Shown: piece after piece, positions 31,395-40,718 of the stretch | How the letters are laid out: every line of letters starts with the position of its first letter | Position numbering within the stretch: position 1 is the stretch's first letter | DNA from: Chitinophagaceae bacterium | Lineage (GTDB): Bacteria; Bacteroidota; Bacteroidia; Chitinophagales; Chitinophagaceae | Assembly: GCA_024707305.1 (NCBI GenBank) | Contig: JANPZZ010000013.1 | Span: 1 to 64,000 of the forward strand | DNA: 64,000 nucleotides | Direction of reading: 5' to 3' | Made by a program: the position numbers and the translations under genes | The notes under the pieces: generated by a model | Seen by the model: the letters and a program-made list of their open reading frames with translations, nothing else | What the model was told of the DNA's origin: nothing | The model's database searches: none

Positions 31395-32950
31395 ATGGCT
31401 ATAGCTAAGATCATCTGGGTAGACGACGAAATAGAAAGTCTTCAGTCACAGAAATTATTTTTGGAAAATAAGGGGTATGAGGTGCAGACTTTTACAAATG
31501 GGTTTGATGCGATCGACTATGTGAAAGAAAATCCGGTGGATGTGGTGCTGATTGATGAAAGTATGCCGGGCATCACCGGACTGGAAACGTTGGCAAAGAT
31601 AAAAGAGATCAACCAGTCGCTGCCGGTTGTACTGATTACCAAAAACGAAACGGAAAACCTGATGGATGAAGCCATCGGGTCGCAGATAAGTGACTACCTG
31701 ATCAAACCGGTTAATCCCAACCAGGTTTGGCTAAGCCTTAAAAAGATAATCGACAATAAACGCCTGGTGGCTGAGAAAACAACTACCGCCTACCAGCAGC
31801 AGTTTCGGAATCTCTTTATGGCGCTCAACAGCAATCCTGATTATAACGAGTGGATGGAAATTTATCGCAAGCTCGTGTATTGGGAACTGGAAATGCAGAA
31901 AAGTGATAGTCCTGAAATGCAGGAAGTATTGCAGAGCCAGAAAAGTGAAGCAAACACTGAATTTTTCAAATTCATTTCCCGCAACTATTCAAAATGGGTA
32001 TCGCCGCGAAGCACCGAAGGACCTGTGATGAGCCACAACCTCATGAAGTTTAAAGTGCTTCCCCATCTTGAAAAAGGTATCCCTGTTTTTTTATCCTGAT
32101 AGATAATCTTCGCTTTGATCAGTGGAAAGCAATCCAGCCGATTTTTGCAGAGAGTTTTCGCATTACCGAAGAAGACAGCTTTTACAGTATATTGCCAACA
32201 GCAACACAATATGCGCGTAATGCAATTTTTGCAGGTATGATGCCTGCTGATATTGAAAAGAAATTTTCCAACCACTGGAAAAATGACGATGAAGAAGGTG
32301 GCAAAAATCTCAATGAAGAATTGTTCCTTCGTGAGCAGTTAAAAGCCATGGGTAAAGGCGACCTGAAAGTTTCCTATACGAAAGTGGTTAATAACCAGGC
32401 TGGGCTTGACCTCACCAACAATATCCACAACCTGCTCAACAATGACCTGAACGTAATCGTGTACAATTTTGTGGATATGCTGAGCCATGCCAGAACAGAG
32501 ATGGAAGTATTGAAAGAACTGGCCGGTGATGAAATGAGTTATCGCAGCATCACCAGCAGTTGGTTTGAACATTCGCCTTTACACCAGGCATTGAAAAAGA
32601 TTGCTGATAAACAAATCCGCATTGTGCTTGCAACGGACCATGGAAGTGTGCGTGTGAAAACGCCTTATAAAGTGGTGGGCGATAAACAGACGACTACCAA
32701 TCTTCGCTATAAACACGGCCGTAACCTGAATTACGAACCCAAAGAAGTGCTCGCCTTCCGCGACCCGAAAGAAGTGGGCCTTCCCGTTCCCACCATGAAT
32801 TCGAGTTACATTTTTGCAAAGGAAGACGGCTTTTTATGTTACCCTAACAATTACAATTATTACGTAAACTATTATCGCAATACGTTCCAGCACGGCGGAG
32901 TAAGTTTGGAGGAAATGATTGTGCCGGTGATAAAGATGCAGTCAAAGTAA
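31395..32950 (+). CDS. porX: T9SS response regulator PorX with PglZ domain (frameshifted)
   Basis: Response regulator that controls type IX secretion in Bacteroidota. The receiver domain starts MAIAKIIWVDDEIESLQ; the phosphoacceptor is Asp54 in VVLIDESMPG, and Lys in LIKPVNPNQVW completes the pocket. A helical linker leads to an alkaline-phosphatase-like PglZ domain (PRSTEGPVMSHNLMKFKVLP, then LIDNLRFDQWKAIQP, VIVYNFVDMLSHA and VLATDHGSVRVKTP). One frameshift near 32085 in a T-run is the only break. About 517 residues are reconstructed, normal for PorX. The presence of a T9SS cargo protein at the right edge fits an active system. The cognate kinase PorY is not in the window. Confidence 0.92.
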
Positions 32951-33255
32951 GGGAACGTGAGGCGTGAGGTCGGCAAACGGCAAACGTGAAATAATGCCGA
33001 AATCTGAATGGTAAGAACCGTTCAATTGAGTGCAACTGATTAAGGATCTGCGCAATCCGTGTTTACATCTCAGCAAATCTGTAGGAGAGCTTGCAACCTC
33101 GAGGAATTTCTCACAGATTTGCACAGATTTATACACAGATTTACACAGATTTCTGTAATATGAACACCATACCTACGCTTACAAAATTCCTCATCTTTTC
33201 ACGTTTGCCGTTTGCCGTTTGCCGTTTGTCGATCTCGTGCCTCCCGTTCCCTGTG
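32949..33255. repeat. Mosaic intergenic inverted-repeat element 4
   Basis: The ends are inverted copies: GGGAACGTGAGGCGTGAG plus CGGCAAA heptamers and CGTGAAA at 32951-32990, and their reverse complement at 33198-33253. Nested inside is a C-family element (33049-33162) with CACAGATTT-type arms and a 26-base core at 33085-33110. It begins at the porX stop and ends about 47 bases before the next start. Confidence 0.88.
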
Positions 33256-33301
33256 GATAAGTATTCCTGTTTTCCGCCTCCCATTTTTTAATTTTGACCC
33301 G

Positions 33302-33622
33302 ATGAAGTACACACAAACTACTCTTGACAAACTGGAAGACATTCCGGAGCAATCTGGTTATATTCTGCGTTACGAACGGGGAACTTTTCAGAGCGGCTAT
33401 TGCATTTTGGAGTCGAAAAAAGTAGTTGTTCTCAATAAATTTCTCCAAATCGAAGGCCGGATAAATACCCTGATGGATTTGATTCCACAGCTTGAGATCG
33501 ATATCGACCAGCTTACCGACGAAGCACAGCGTTTGTACCTGAGCATTATGAGCAAATATGAAAATGCCCAAAATGCCCTGGATGTGGAAAACCCCGAAAA
33601 TTCGGAAACGCCTGCATCCTAA
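33302..33622 (+). CDS. Conserved hypothetical protein, 106 residues
   Basis: A small protein of 106 residues starting MKYTQTTLDKLEDIPEQSGY. The first half looks like an alpha/beta fold (ILRYERGTFQSGYCILESKK, VVVLNKFLQIEGRINTL). The second half is helical and acidic and ends in a flexible ENPENSETPAS tail. There is no signal peptide or membrane segment. It begins 47 bases after a repeat element and ends 19 bases before the PhnP-like hydrolase gene, so the two are probably co-transcribed. I do not recognise a family and cannot assign a function. Confidence 0.7.
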   Translation: MKYTQTTLDKLEDIPEQSGYILRYERGTFQSGYCILESKKVVVLNKFLQIEGRINTLMDLIPQLEIDIDQLTDEAQRLYLSIMSKYENAQNALDVENPENSETPAS

Positions 33623-33641
33623 CTCTGGTTATCTTTAATCA

Positions 33642-34421
33642 GTGAAATATCCATCTCTGCAAATTCGATTTCTGGGAACAGGCACCAGCAGTGGCGTGCC
33701 TATGATTGGCTGTGGCTGCCAGGTTTGTCATTCTACCGACCCACGGGATACCCGCCTTCGATCCAGCATTCTGGTGAGTTCAGATACTACCACCCTGGTT
33801 GTTGACACCGGCCCCGATTTCCGCTACCAGATGTTGCGCGAAAATGTGAAATCGCTCGATGCGGTGCTATTTACACATCCACACAAAGACCATCTTGCCG
33901 GCCTCGATGATATCCGGGCCTTCAACTATATTCAGCAACGCCCCATTGATGTTTATGCCGATGCGCTGACAGAAGAAGCGGTGCGCCGCGACTTTTATTA
34001 TGCCTTTTCCGATACACGTTATCCTGGTATACCAGAACTTAACATGCATCCCATTTCCCTGGAAGATTTTGTTGTAGGCGACATACCAGTTACTCCCATC
34101 CTGGTATGGCATTTGAAAATGCCGGTGATGGGTTTCCGATTTGGCAACTTTACCTACATCACCGATGCCAACCGTATTGATCCATCAGAAAAAGAAAAAA
34201 TAAAAGGCTCGGAGGTTATGGTGGTAAATGCACTGCGACGTGAAAAACATATTTCGCATTTCACCCTGCAGGAAGCTATCGACCTCGTAAAAGAACTGGG
34301 AGTGCCCAAGGCTTATTTCACGCATATTTCCCACCAACTGGGAAAGCACGAGGATATTAGGAAAGAATTACCCGAGGGTATAGAACTCGCGTACGACAGG
34401 CTCGTAATCAATATGCCATAA
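33642..34421 (+). CDS. MBL-fold metallo-hydrolase, PhnP-like
   Basis: A 259-residue metallo-beta-lactamase-fold hydrolase of the PhnP type. It starts GTG with KYPSLQIRFLGTGTSSGVPM. Two cysteine-bearing motifs that bind a structural zinc in PhnP relatives are visible (GCGCQVC). The metal-binding motif is FTHPHKDHLAGLDD, with further ligands in ITDANRIDPSE and YFTHISHQLGKH. PhnP hydrolyses cyclic ribose phosphates, but members in Bacteroidota outside phn operons are of uncertain substrate. It is intact and follows the 106-residue protein gene by 19 bases. Confidence 0.85.
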   Translation: MKYPSLQIRFLGTGTSSGVPMIGCGCQVCHSTDPRDTRLRSSILVSSDTTTLVVDTGPDFRYQMLRENVKSLDAVLFTHPHKDHLAGLDDIRAFNYIQQRPIDVYADALTEEAVRRDFYYAFSDTRYPGIPELNMHPISLEDFVVGDIPVTPILVWHLKMPVMGFRFGNFTYITDANRIDPSEKEKIKGSEVMVVNALRREKHISHFTLQEAIDLVKELGVPKAYFTHISHQLGKHEDIRKELPEGIELAYDRLVINMP

Positions 34422-34447
34422 AAAAGCAAAATACAGTTACAAACAAC

Positions 34448-34463
34448 ACTAACAAGTGTTAGT
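34448..34463. promoter_or_regulatory. Inverted repeat upstream of acyl-CoA dehydrogenase, candidate TetR-type operator
   Basis: ACTAACAAGTGTTAGT has perfect 7-base arms around a 2-base centre. It ends 38 bases before the acyl-CoA dehydrogenase start and would overlap the promoter. TetR-family regulators of fatty-acid breakdown bind sites of this size. No such regulator gene is nearby. Confidence 0.45.
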
Positions 34464-34501
34464 ATTCTGGCAGTTTTTTGCTAACTTGCGCCCTTAAACC
34501 A

Positions 34502-35656
34502 ATGACAAATTCCTTATCTCCCATGATGCAGAGTGAAACTACAAAACAGGTGGCCCAGATGGCCCGCGATTTTGCCCAGAAACATATTCAACCCCATGTA
34601 ATGGAATGGGATGAGTCGCAGCAATTTCCGCTCGATTTATTTCGCCAGATGGGACAGCTGGGTATGTTGGGCGTACTGGTGCCGGAAGAATATGGCGGTG
34701 CGGGTTTGAGTTATACTGAATACAAAACAGTGATTGAAGAAGTAGCGAAAGTTTGCGGATCAATCGGGCTCAGTGTTGCTGCACATAATTCTCTCTGCAC
34801 GGGTCATATTCTTACGTTTGGCAACGAAGAGCAAAAGAAAAAATACCTTCCCCTTCTCGCAACTGGCGAATGGCTGGGCGCCTGGGGATTAACGGAAGCG
34901 AATACAGGCAGTGATGCGGGTAACATGAAATGTACTGCAGTAAAAGAAGGCGACGAATGGGTGATTAACGGAACAAAAAACTGGATTACACACGGCAAAA
35001 GTGGTGATGTAGCGGTTGTGATTTGTCGCACAGGTGAACCGCGCACCCGAAATAATTCCACTGCATTTGTTGTTGAAAGAGGCACACCGGGATTTTCTGC
35101 CGGTAAAAAAGAAAATAAACTCGGTATGCGCGCGAGCGAAACTGCCGAAATGGTATTTGATAACTGTCGCATACCAGATAGTCAGCGCCTCGGGCCTGTG
35201 GGTGATGGCTTCAAACAAGCGATGGTCGTTCTCGATGGTGGTCGTATTTCTATTGCATCTCTTTCATTAGGCATTGCAAAAGGCGCTTACGAAGCGGCTG
35301 TGAAATACGCACAGGAGCGTCATCAGTTTGATAAACCCATCGCAAGCTTTCAGGCGATTGCTTTCAAGCTGGCAGATATGGCTACAGAAATTGAAGCTGC
35401 CGACCTGCTAACATTACAGGCCTGCGATCGCAAAAACCGTAAGCTTCCCGTAACGCGTGAAGCTGCAATGGCAAAATATTATGCAAGTGAAGTAGCAGTG
35501 AAAGTTGCTAACGAAGCAGTGCAGGTCTTCGGTGGTTATGGTTACACCAAAGATTTCCCCGTTGAAAAATTCTATCGCGATGCAAAGCTGTGTACAATCG
35601 GCGAAGGTACCAGCGAGATACAGAAGCTGGTGATTTCGAGAGAAATTCTTAAGTGA
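34502..35656 (+). CDS. Acyl-CoA dehydrogenase
   Basis: FAD-dependent acyl-CoA dehydrogenase of about 384 residues, uninterrupted; first step of beta-oxidation or branched-chain acid breakdown. Motifs are GMLGVLVPEEYGGAGLSYTE, the FAD-contact stretch WGLTEANTGSDAGNMKCTA, NWITHGKSGDVAVVICRT, and the C-terminal signature QVFGGYGYTKDFPVEKFYRD. It also contains IGEGTSEIQKLVISRE. The glutamate before GTSEIQ may be the catalytic base position, as in short/medium-chain members. I chose the ATG at 34502 (MTNSLSPMMQ). A palindrome lies just upstream. The chain-length preference is not evident. Confidence 0.92.
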   Translation: MTNSLSPMMQSETTKQVAQMARDFAQKHIQPHVMEWDESQQFPLDLFRQMGQLGMLGVLVPEEYGGAGLSYTEYKTVIEEVAKVCGSIGLSVAAHNSLCTGHILTFGNEEQKKKYLPLLATGEWLGAWGLTEANTGSDAGNMKCTAVKEGDEWVINGTKNWITHGKSGDVAVVICRTGEPRTRNNSTAFVVERGTPGFSAGKKENKLGMRASETAEMVFDNCRIPDSQRLGPVGDGFKQAMVVLDGGRISIASLSLGIAKGAYEAAVKYAQERHQFDKPIASFQAIAFKLADMATEIEAADLLTLQACDRKNRKLPVTREAAMAKYYASEVAVKVANEAVQVFGGYGYTKDFPVEKFYRDAKLCTIGEGTSEIQKLVISREILK

Positions 35657-35853
35657 GACATGATGCGTGAATGAACAAAGACCCGCGTAAATCTGTGTAT
35701 AAATCTCTGCAAATCTGTGGGAGATCTTCTAACCTGGAGGGATTTCACACAGATTTGCACAGATCTAAACACAGATGTACGCAGATCTAAACACAGATTT
35801 ACGCAGATCTATACACAGATATTTGTTCTTTCACTTTTGCCGATTCGCTCACA
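35657..35853. repeat. Mosaic intergenic inverted-repeat element 5
   Basis: This fills the space between convergent stops. A degenerate GTGAGACATGATGCGTGAAT end is followed by C-family arms (AAATCTGTG / CACAGATTT words). The 26-base core is at 35721-35746. An inverted CGGCAAA-type end (TTTTGCCGATTCGCTCAC) stops 5 bases from the peptidase stop codon. Confidence 0.85.
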
Positions 35854-35857
35854 CCCT

Positions 35858-37972
35858 CTAAAATGCCCTCTGGCCTGTCGGTTTCCAAAATGCTTCAGGT
35901 ATCGGTTTGCGCAGCAAATGCTGATAATAGAACTGATAGGCTTCTGTACGACTATGAACACCTTTCGCCTGATTGTTGGCGCCTACCGAGTGACGCTCGC
36001 CGGGATACAACATAAATTCAAAATGCTTTTTCAGGTCCTGCAGTTTGTTGATCAACACCAGCGAGTTCTGCATGTGTACGTTGTCGTCTGAAGTACCATG
36101 TACAATACGTAAAGTTCCTTTCAGTTTATCAGCGTAAGTCATCACAGAAGTAAGCTTATAACCTTCTGGATTTTCTTGCGGCGTATCCATGAAACGCTCG
36201 GTATAGTGCGTATCATAAAACTGCCAGTCGGTAACGGATGCATTGGCCACGCCATGTGTAAATACATCTGCACCATATGTAAGCGCCATGCAGGTCATAT
36301 AACCACCGAAGCTGCCACCTGTAATACCGAGTCGCGAACCATCAACCCATGATTTTTCTTTTAACCAGTTACCACAAGCCATATAGTCTTCAATTTCATA
36401 TTTACCCATTTGGCGGTGGATATAGTTCATACCAACTTTTCCAAAATGGCCGCTGCTGCGGTTGTCGAAAACAACCTGAATCATTCCTTCTTTTGCCCAC
36501 CACAATTCCGTTGCACTGGTATTCCAAGTATCCATGATGCGACCTGAATTGGGACCGCCATAGATGCTTGCCAGTACCGGATATTTTTTGTTGGGGTCGA
36601 AGTTGAGCGGATAAGTAATCAATACTGGCAGATCAAATAAACCGTCAGCCGATTTTACACGCACCAGTTCTTTTTTAGGTAAAGCATACTCTCCAAATGA
36701 AGCGCCTTTTGCATTCGCCAGTTCCTTTACTACTTTACCTTTCATATCCATCAGCACCATTGTAGTGGGTGTGCTGATATTAGAGTAAGATGTGATAAAA
36801 TATTTGTTGCCCGGAGAAACAGACATGCCTGTATAATTGTATTCCCCGTTTGAAAGCTTCGCCATTTTTTTGCCATCAAAACTGGCACTATACAAATCCC
36901 AACGCGTGCTGTTCTCTTTGCGGGCATTGAAATAAATGGTTTTGCTTTTTTCGTCTATTTTGTAAATCGTACCCACGGTAAAGTCACCATTTGTAGGACG
37001 ACCTAATAATTTTCCATTGAAATCGTACCAGTAATACTGCAACCAGCCTGATTTATCGCTTTTCAGGAAAAATTCTGATTTGCCGGGAATAAAAGTGATA
37101 CGGTCTCCCCCTCTGTCGAGATCAACCCAGGTAGATTGTGCTTCTTCATAAATCAGCGACTTGCTACCATCTGTGAGGTTAATCCGGTGAATTCTCAACA
37201 GATCCTGTCCGCGACTCAGCCATTGTGTCCAGAGCTCTCCTGAGGGCGTCCAGTAAGGAGCGCCAAAATACTGGTCATCGTTTTCATTGAAATCAGCCCA
37301 TACTGTGTTGCCGTTTGCAACATCAGCAACTCCTACTCTTACTGTTGGATTCGGGTCGCCTGGTTTTGGATATCTTTCATTTTCAAGATAGCCGTGCTGA
37401 TCTTTAATTACATAAATCGGGAACACAGGAACCTTTGTATCATCAAAACGCATATAAGCGATCTTCTTGCTATCGGGGCTCCACCAGAATGCACGGTATC
37501 GCCCTCCACGGCCCAGCACTTCTTCAAAATAAACCCATGATGCGTAACCGTTTTTAATCACATCAGAGCCATCATTTGTAAGCTGCGTTTCTTTTCCTGT
37601 AGCAGCTTCCCTTACATATAAATTGTTGTTGAGCGTATATGCTACCATTTTCCCATCGGGGCTCCATGTTGGGTTCTTAGCTTCTTTATCCAGTTTCAAA
37701 TCGGGACGTGCTGTAATTTCAGCCGTTTCATTATACGGCGTACGCGCTCCTGTTTTTATATTGACGAGTTCCGAGGTTGTTGTCCTGTCTTCGTTGCGAC
37801 GCGTTTCAACATACTGATTATCGTCGATCCATTTTGTAATAGTGGGAAGTGTTTGTGTAATGCCTGTTGGCGCCATTTGAAATGCCTGCTCGTAGCTCAC
37901 TTCTTTTTGCTGTGCAGGTAAATAGATAAATGTGCCTAATGAAAGGCATGCTGATAACCAAAGCTTTCTCAT
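35858..37972 (-). CDS. S9B-family dipeptidyl peptidase IV-like serine peptidase
   Basis: Exported serine peptidase of 704 residues, uninterrupted. A signal peptide (LWLSACLSLGTFIYLPAQ) comes first. The N-terminal eight-bladed propeller region (DPPIV_N) includes NPTWSPDGKMVAYTLNNNLY and the EE motif region YFEEVLGRGGRYRAFWWSPD. The C-terminal alpha/beta hydrolase domain has catalytic Ser554 in GGSFGGY, Asp629 in HGTSDDNVH and His661 in GERHSVG. It probably removes X-Pro dipeptides from peptides in the periplasm. It stands alone, convergent with the acyl-CoA dehydrogenase gene and separated from it by a repeat element. Confidence 0.93.
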   Translation of the reverse strand: MRKLWLSACLSLGTFIYLPAQQKEVSYEQAFQMAPTGITQTLPTITKWIDDNQYVETRRNEDRTTTSELVNIKTGARTPYNETAEITARPDLKLDKEAKNPTWSPDGKMVAYTLNNNLYVREAATGKETQLTNDGSDVIKNGYASWVYFEEVLGRGGRYRAFWWSPDSKKIAYMRFDDTKVPVFPIYVIKDQHGYLENERYPKPGDPNPTVRVGVADVANGNTVWADFNENDDQYFGAPYWTPSGELWTQWLSRGQDLLRIHRINLTDGSKSLIYEEAQSTWVDLDRGGDRITFIPGKSEFFLKSDKSGWLQYYWYDFNGKLLGRPTNGDFTVGTIYKIDEKSKTIYFNARKENSTRWDLYSASFDGKKMAKLSNGEYNYTGMSVSPGNKYFITSYSNISTPTTMVLMDMKGKVVKELANAKGASFGEYALPKKELVRVKSADGLFDLPVLITYPLNFDPNKKYPVLASIYGGPNSGRIMDTWNTSATELWWAKEGMIQVVFDNRSSGHFGKVGMNYIHRQMGKYEIEDYMACGNWLKEKSWVDGSRLGITGGSFGGYMTCMALTYGADVFTHGVANASVTDWQFYDTHYTERFMDTPQENPEGYKLTSVMTYADKLKGTLRIVHGTSDDNVHMQNSLVLINKLQDLKKHFEFMLYPGERHSVGANNQAKGVHSRTEAYQFYYQHLLRKPIPEAFWKPTGQRAF

Positions 37973-38097
37973 TTGAATTCCGATTGTTGAAGTTGGAAAT
38001 TAAAACATTTTGAGTATTTGATGCCGGAGAAATCATAAACCTGCTCTATATTCAACCTGTATCTGGTGAAAGGCATTAAATTTTTGTTTCAAAAGAT

Positions 38098-38232
38098 ATG
38101 GAAAATGATTCGTACACCCAAGGCCCCAAAAAGAAGTATGGCTCAATGATGACCGCTTTTCCAGACATCACTATGGAAGATCTGGACGCAATATTATGTA
38201 CGATAAAAAATACCTACAAGGTAGTTAATTAA
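38098..38232 (+). CDS. Mini-ORF resembling a cytochrome c C-terminus
   Basis: A 44-codon open frame, MENDSYTQGPKKKYGSMMTA followed by FPDITMEDLDAILCTIKNTY and a short tail. The MMTAFPDITMEDLDAIL part resembles the C-terminal end of class I c-type cytochromes, where the methionine is the haem ligand and a final helix follows. No CXXCH haem-binding motif is found upstream, where an in-frame stop occurs 19 bases before the ATG. It may be a remnant of a lost cytochrome gene, or an independent small protein. It lies between two minus-strand genes. Confidence 0.4.
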   Translation: MENDSYTQGPKKKYGSMMTAFPDITMEDLDAILCTIKNTYKVVN

Positions 38233-38239
38233 ATCCCGT

Positions 38240-40042
38240 CTATTTCACCTCTTGCATATCCACCAGCCTTTTGTAAAATCCGTTTTGCGCCATCAATTGC
38301 TCGTGGTTTCCACGTTCTACAATTTTTCCCTTTTGTAAAACAATGATTTCATCGGCATGGCGAATCGTAGAAAGTCGGTGTGCAATCACAATGCTGGTAC
38401 GGTTTTGCATCATGTTATTAATTGCATCCTGCACCAGTCGCTCGCTTTCTGTATCTAAGGATGAAGTGGCTTCATCAAGAATCAAAATCGGGGGATTCTT
38501 TAATACGGCCCGCGCAATGGTAAGGCGCTGGCGTTCGCCACCACTCAACTTACTTCCACGGTCGCCGATATTGGTATCGTAGCCCTGTTCTTTACTGATA
38601 ATAAAATTATGTGCGTTGGCAATTTTTGCCGCATTTTCAATTGCTATCGGATCCTGGTGTTCCAGTCCTAATGCGATATTATTCGCAATGGTATCATTAA
38701 AAAGAATCGGCTCCTGTGTAACGATGCTCATTTGCCTGCGAACCGATTGAAGCGAATACTCGCGGATGTTTACACCGTCAATCAACACTTCCCCTTTTGT
38801 TACATCATGAAAACGCGGAACAAGGTCAGCGAGCGTTGATTTACCTGCGCCTGAGGAGCCTACTAATGCAATTGTTTTTCCCTTTTCAATCCGGAGATTG
38901 ATACCATCGAGTATCACTGCATCTTCATAAGCAAATACCACATTACGGAATTCAATGCTATCATTAAAATCTGTAAGTTCCCGACCCTGCGGGTTGTCGT
39001 CAACAGTAACGGGCGAATCCAGCACTTCATCTACGCGCGTAAGTGCAGCCGCACCGCGTTGCATATTGAAGAATGAAGTGGAAATATTTTTCGCAGGGTT
39101 AATCAACATGGCAAAACCGGCGATATAACCCATCAACTCACCTCCTACCAGTGTTCCTGATTGTAATACCAGTCGCCCGCCGACATAAAGGATGGTACAC
39201 AAAACGAGCACGCCGAGCACTTCCGTCAGCGGCGACGCAAGATCGCGGCGCGCACCCATTCGGCGGCGGATATCAAACAGTTCTTCATTTACCTGGTGAA
39301 ACTTTCTGCTCAGGATTCTTTCTGCAACAAATGCTTTAATTACACGAAGCCCGCTCAGCGTTTCATCGAGAATAGATAATCCTTCTCCGAGCTTGAGTGC
39401 AGCTTCCTGGCTTTGCCTTTTCAGTTTGCGACTTACACGACCAATCAGAATTCCGGTAACCGGCAATAATACCAGCAGGAAAAGTGAAAGTTGTGGTGAC
39501 ACGGTCACCAGGAAGATCAGGTAGCCGATGACTGTTAGCGGATCCTTCACCATTCCATCGAGCATACCCACAACGGAAACCTCAATCTCCGTGATATCAT
39601 TGGTCATGCGGGAAATGATATCCCCTTTTCTTTTTTCAGTAAAATAACCAATGGGGAGTTTCAGGATCTTGTCGTATAAAGCACCGCGCAATTCAGTGAT
39701 AATTGAAGCGCGAATGGGAACCGAAAGTCGATTGGAGAGATAGATAAAGATATTTTTGAGTAAAGTGGCAAGAATGATAAAAATACAGATGACTGTTAAT
39801 GCGAGTACTTTGTCTTCTTTAATGATATCCACCACCAGTGTAGTAAGCTGTTCGCCGAATGGCGCATTTTTTAATACATCTGCCGTGCCGCTGCCCGTTT
39901 CAAAAATAAGGTCGAAAAAGGGGATCAGCATGCCAATGCTCACCACTCCAAACAGCGTGGCGAGTGCTACACACAAAAAATACAGCCCTAATTTGCCTTT
40001 ACGCTGGCGGAGGTATCCAAAAATCCGTGAATATTTTTTCAT
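38240..40042 (-). CDS. ABC exporter, MsbA-like (fused permease and ATPase)
   Basis: A 600-residue half-transporter, uninterrupted. The N-terminal membrane domain has six segments (LGLYFLCVALATLFGVVSIG, VLALTVICIFIILATLL, and further pairs). The C-terminal ATPase has Walker A GSSGAGKST, the signature LSGGERQR, Walker B ILILDEATSSLD and the switch histidine in VIAHRLSTI. It acts as a dimer. MsbA flips lipid A-core in relatives, and many Bacteroidota carry such proteins, but a different lipid or drug substrate is possible. It is divergent from rbfA, with 90 bases between starts. Confidence 0.88.
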   Translation of the reverse strand: MKKYSRIFGYLRQRKGKLGLYFLCVALATLFGVVSIGMLIPFFDLIFETGSGTADVLKNAPFGEQLTTLVVDIIKEDKVLALTVICIFIILATLLKNIFIYLSNRLSVPIRASIITELRGALYDKILKLPIGYFTEKRKGDIISRMTNDITEIEVSVVGMLDGMVKDPLTVIGYLIFLVTVSPQLSLFLLVLLPVTGILIGRVSRKLKRQSQEAALKLGEGLSILDETLSGLRVIKAFVAERILSRKFHQVNEELFDIRRRMGARRDLASPLTEVLGVLVLCTILYVGGRLVLQSGTLVGGELMGYIAGFAMLINPAKNISTSFFNMQRGAAALTRVDEVLDSPVTVDDNPQGRELTDFNDSIEFRNVVFAYEDAVILDGINLRIEKGKTIALVGSSGAGKSTLADLVPRFHDVTKGEVLIDGVNIREYSLQSVRRQMSIVTQEPILFNDTIANNIALGLEHQDPIAIENAAKIANAHNFIISKEQGYDTNIGDRGSKLSGGERQRLTIARAVLKNPPILILDEATSSLDTESERLVQDAINNMMQNRTSIVIAHRLSTIRHADEIIVLQKGKIVERGNHEQLMAQNGFYKRLVDMQEVK

Positions 40043-40132
40043 TCTGCTTTATCGTTCGCTTAAACCGGGCAAAGTAACTAATTTTACAGCGTCCACCGAA
40101 TTTTGGTATTCGCTTACTTAAAATGGAAAGTT

Positions 40133-40492
40133 ATGGAAGAAGGTAAAAGACAAAAGCAAATAGCAGGGCTGCTGAATGAAGAGATGAACCAGATATTTCA
40201 GCGTTTGGGGCTCAGTATGATCGATGGTGGCATGCTTTCAATCTCTGGCGTGAAAGTAACACCCGACCTGTTGGAGGCTCGCTTCTATCTCAGCTTTTTC
40301 CAGGTGAAGGATCCGGAAGCGGCAATGAAGAAAGTGGAAGACCGACACCACGATATTAAACGTGAACTGGCTGCCAGCGTACGCCACCAGCTCCGCAACA
40401 TACCCGTTCTGAAATTCTTCTACGATGATACACTGGATCACGTGTTTAAACTTGAAGAACTGTTTAAGAAGATAAAAGAAGACGAGAAGTGA
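40133..40492 (+). CDS. rbfA: Ribosome-binding factor A
   Basis: Small KH-like protein of 119 residues needed for maturation of the 30S subunit (16S rRNA 5' end). It starts MEEGKRQKQIAGLLNEEMNQ. The central part LSISGVKVTPDLLEARFYLS and the end LRNIPVLKFFYDDTLDHVFK match the family well, including the usual Ser/Asp near the C-terminus. It is intact. A repeat element begins at its stop codon. The LolE-like permease gene follows on the same strand, as is common in Bacteroidota. Confidence 0.93.
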   Translation: MEEGKRQKQIAGLLNEEMNQIFQRLGLSMIDGGMLSISGVKVTPDLLEARFYLSFFQVKDPEAAMKKVEDRHHDIKRELAASVRHQLRNIPVLKFFYDDTLDHVFKLEELFKKIKEDEK

Positions 40493-40708
40493 GGAAGAAT
40501 ATGGAAATGGGAAAATGGGAAAATGAGATAATGTGGAAATGAGGAAATGAGATAATGTGGAAATGAGGAAATGTGAAAATAATTTGCGTAATCTGTGTTT
40601 AAATCTGTGCCAATCTGTGGGAAAGCTTTTCGCTGAGAAGCGTTTCCATAGGTTCAGGAAATAGACACAGAAATCCCTACAATTTTGCCATTTGCCGATT
40701 CACGAACG
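40493..40708. repeat. Mosaic intergenic inverted-repeat element 6
   Basis: It begins at the rbfA stop with an octamer arm (GGAAATGAG and GATAATGTG words, to about 40580). A diverged C-family element follows with its core at 40621-40646. It ends with an inverted CGGCAAA-type end (TTTGCCATTTGCCGATTCACG) 10 bases before the next start codon. Confidence 0.82.
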
Positions 40709-40718
40709 AATTTCAAAC

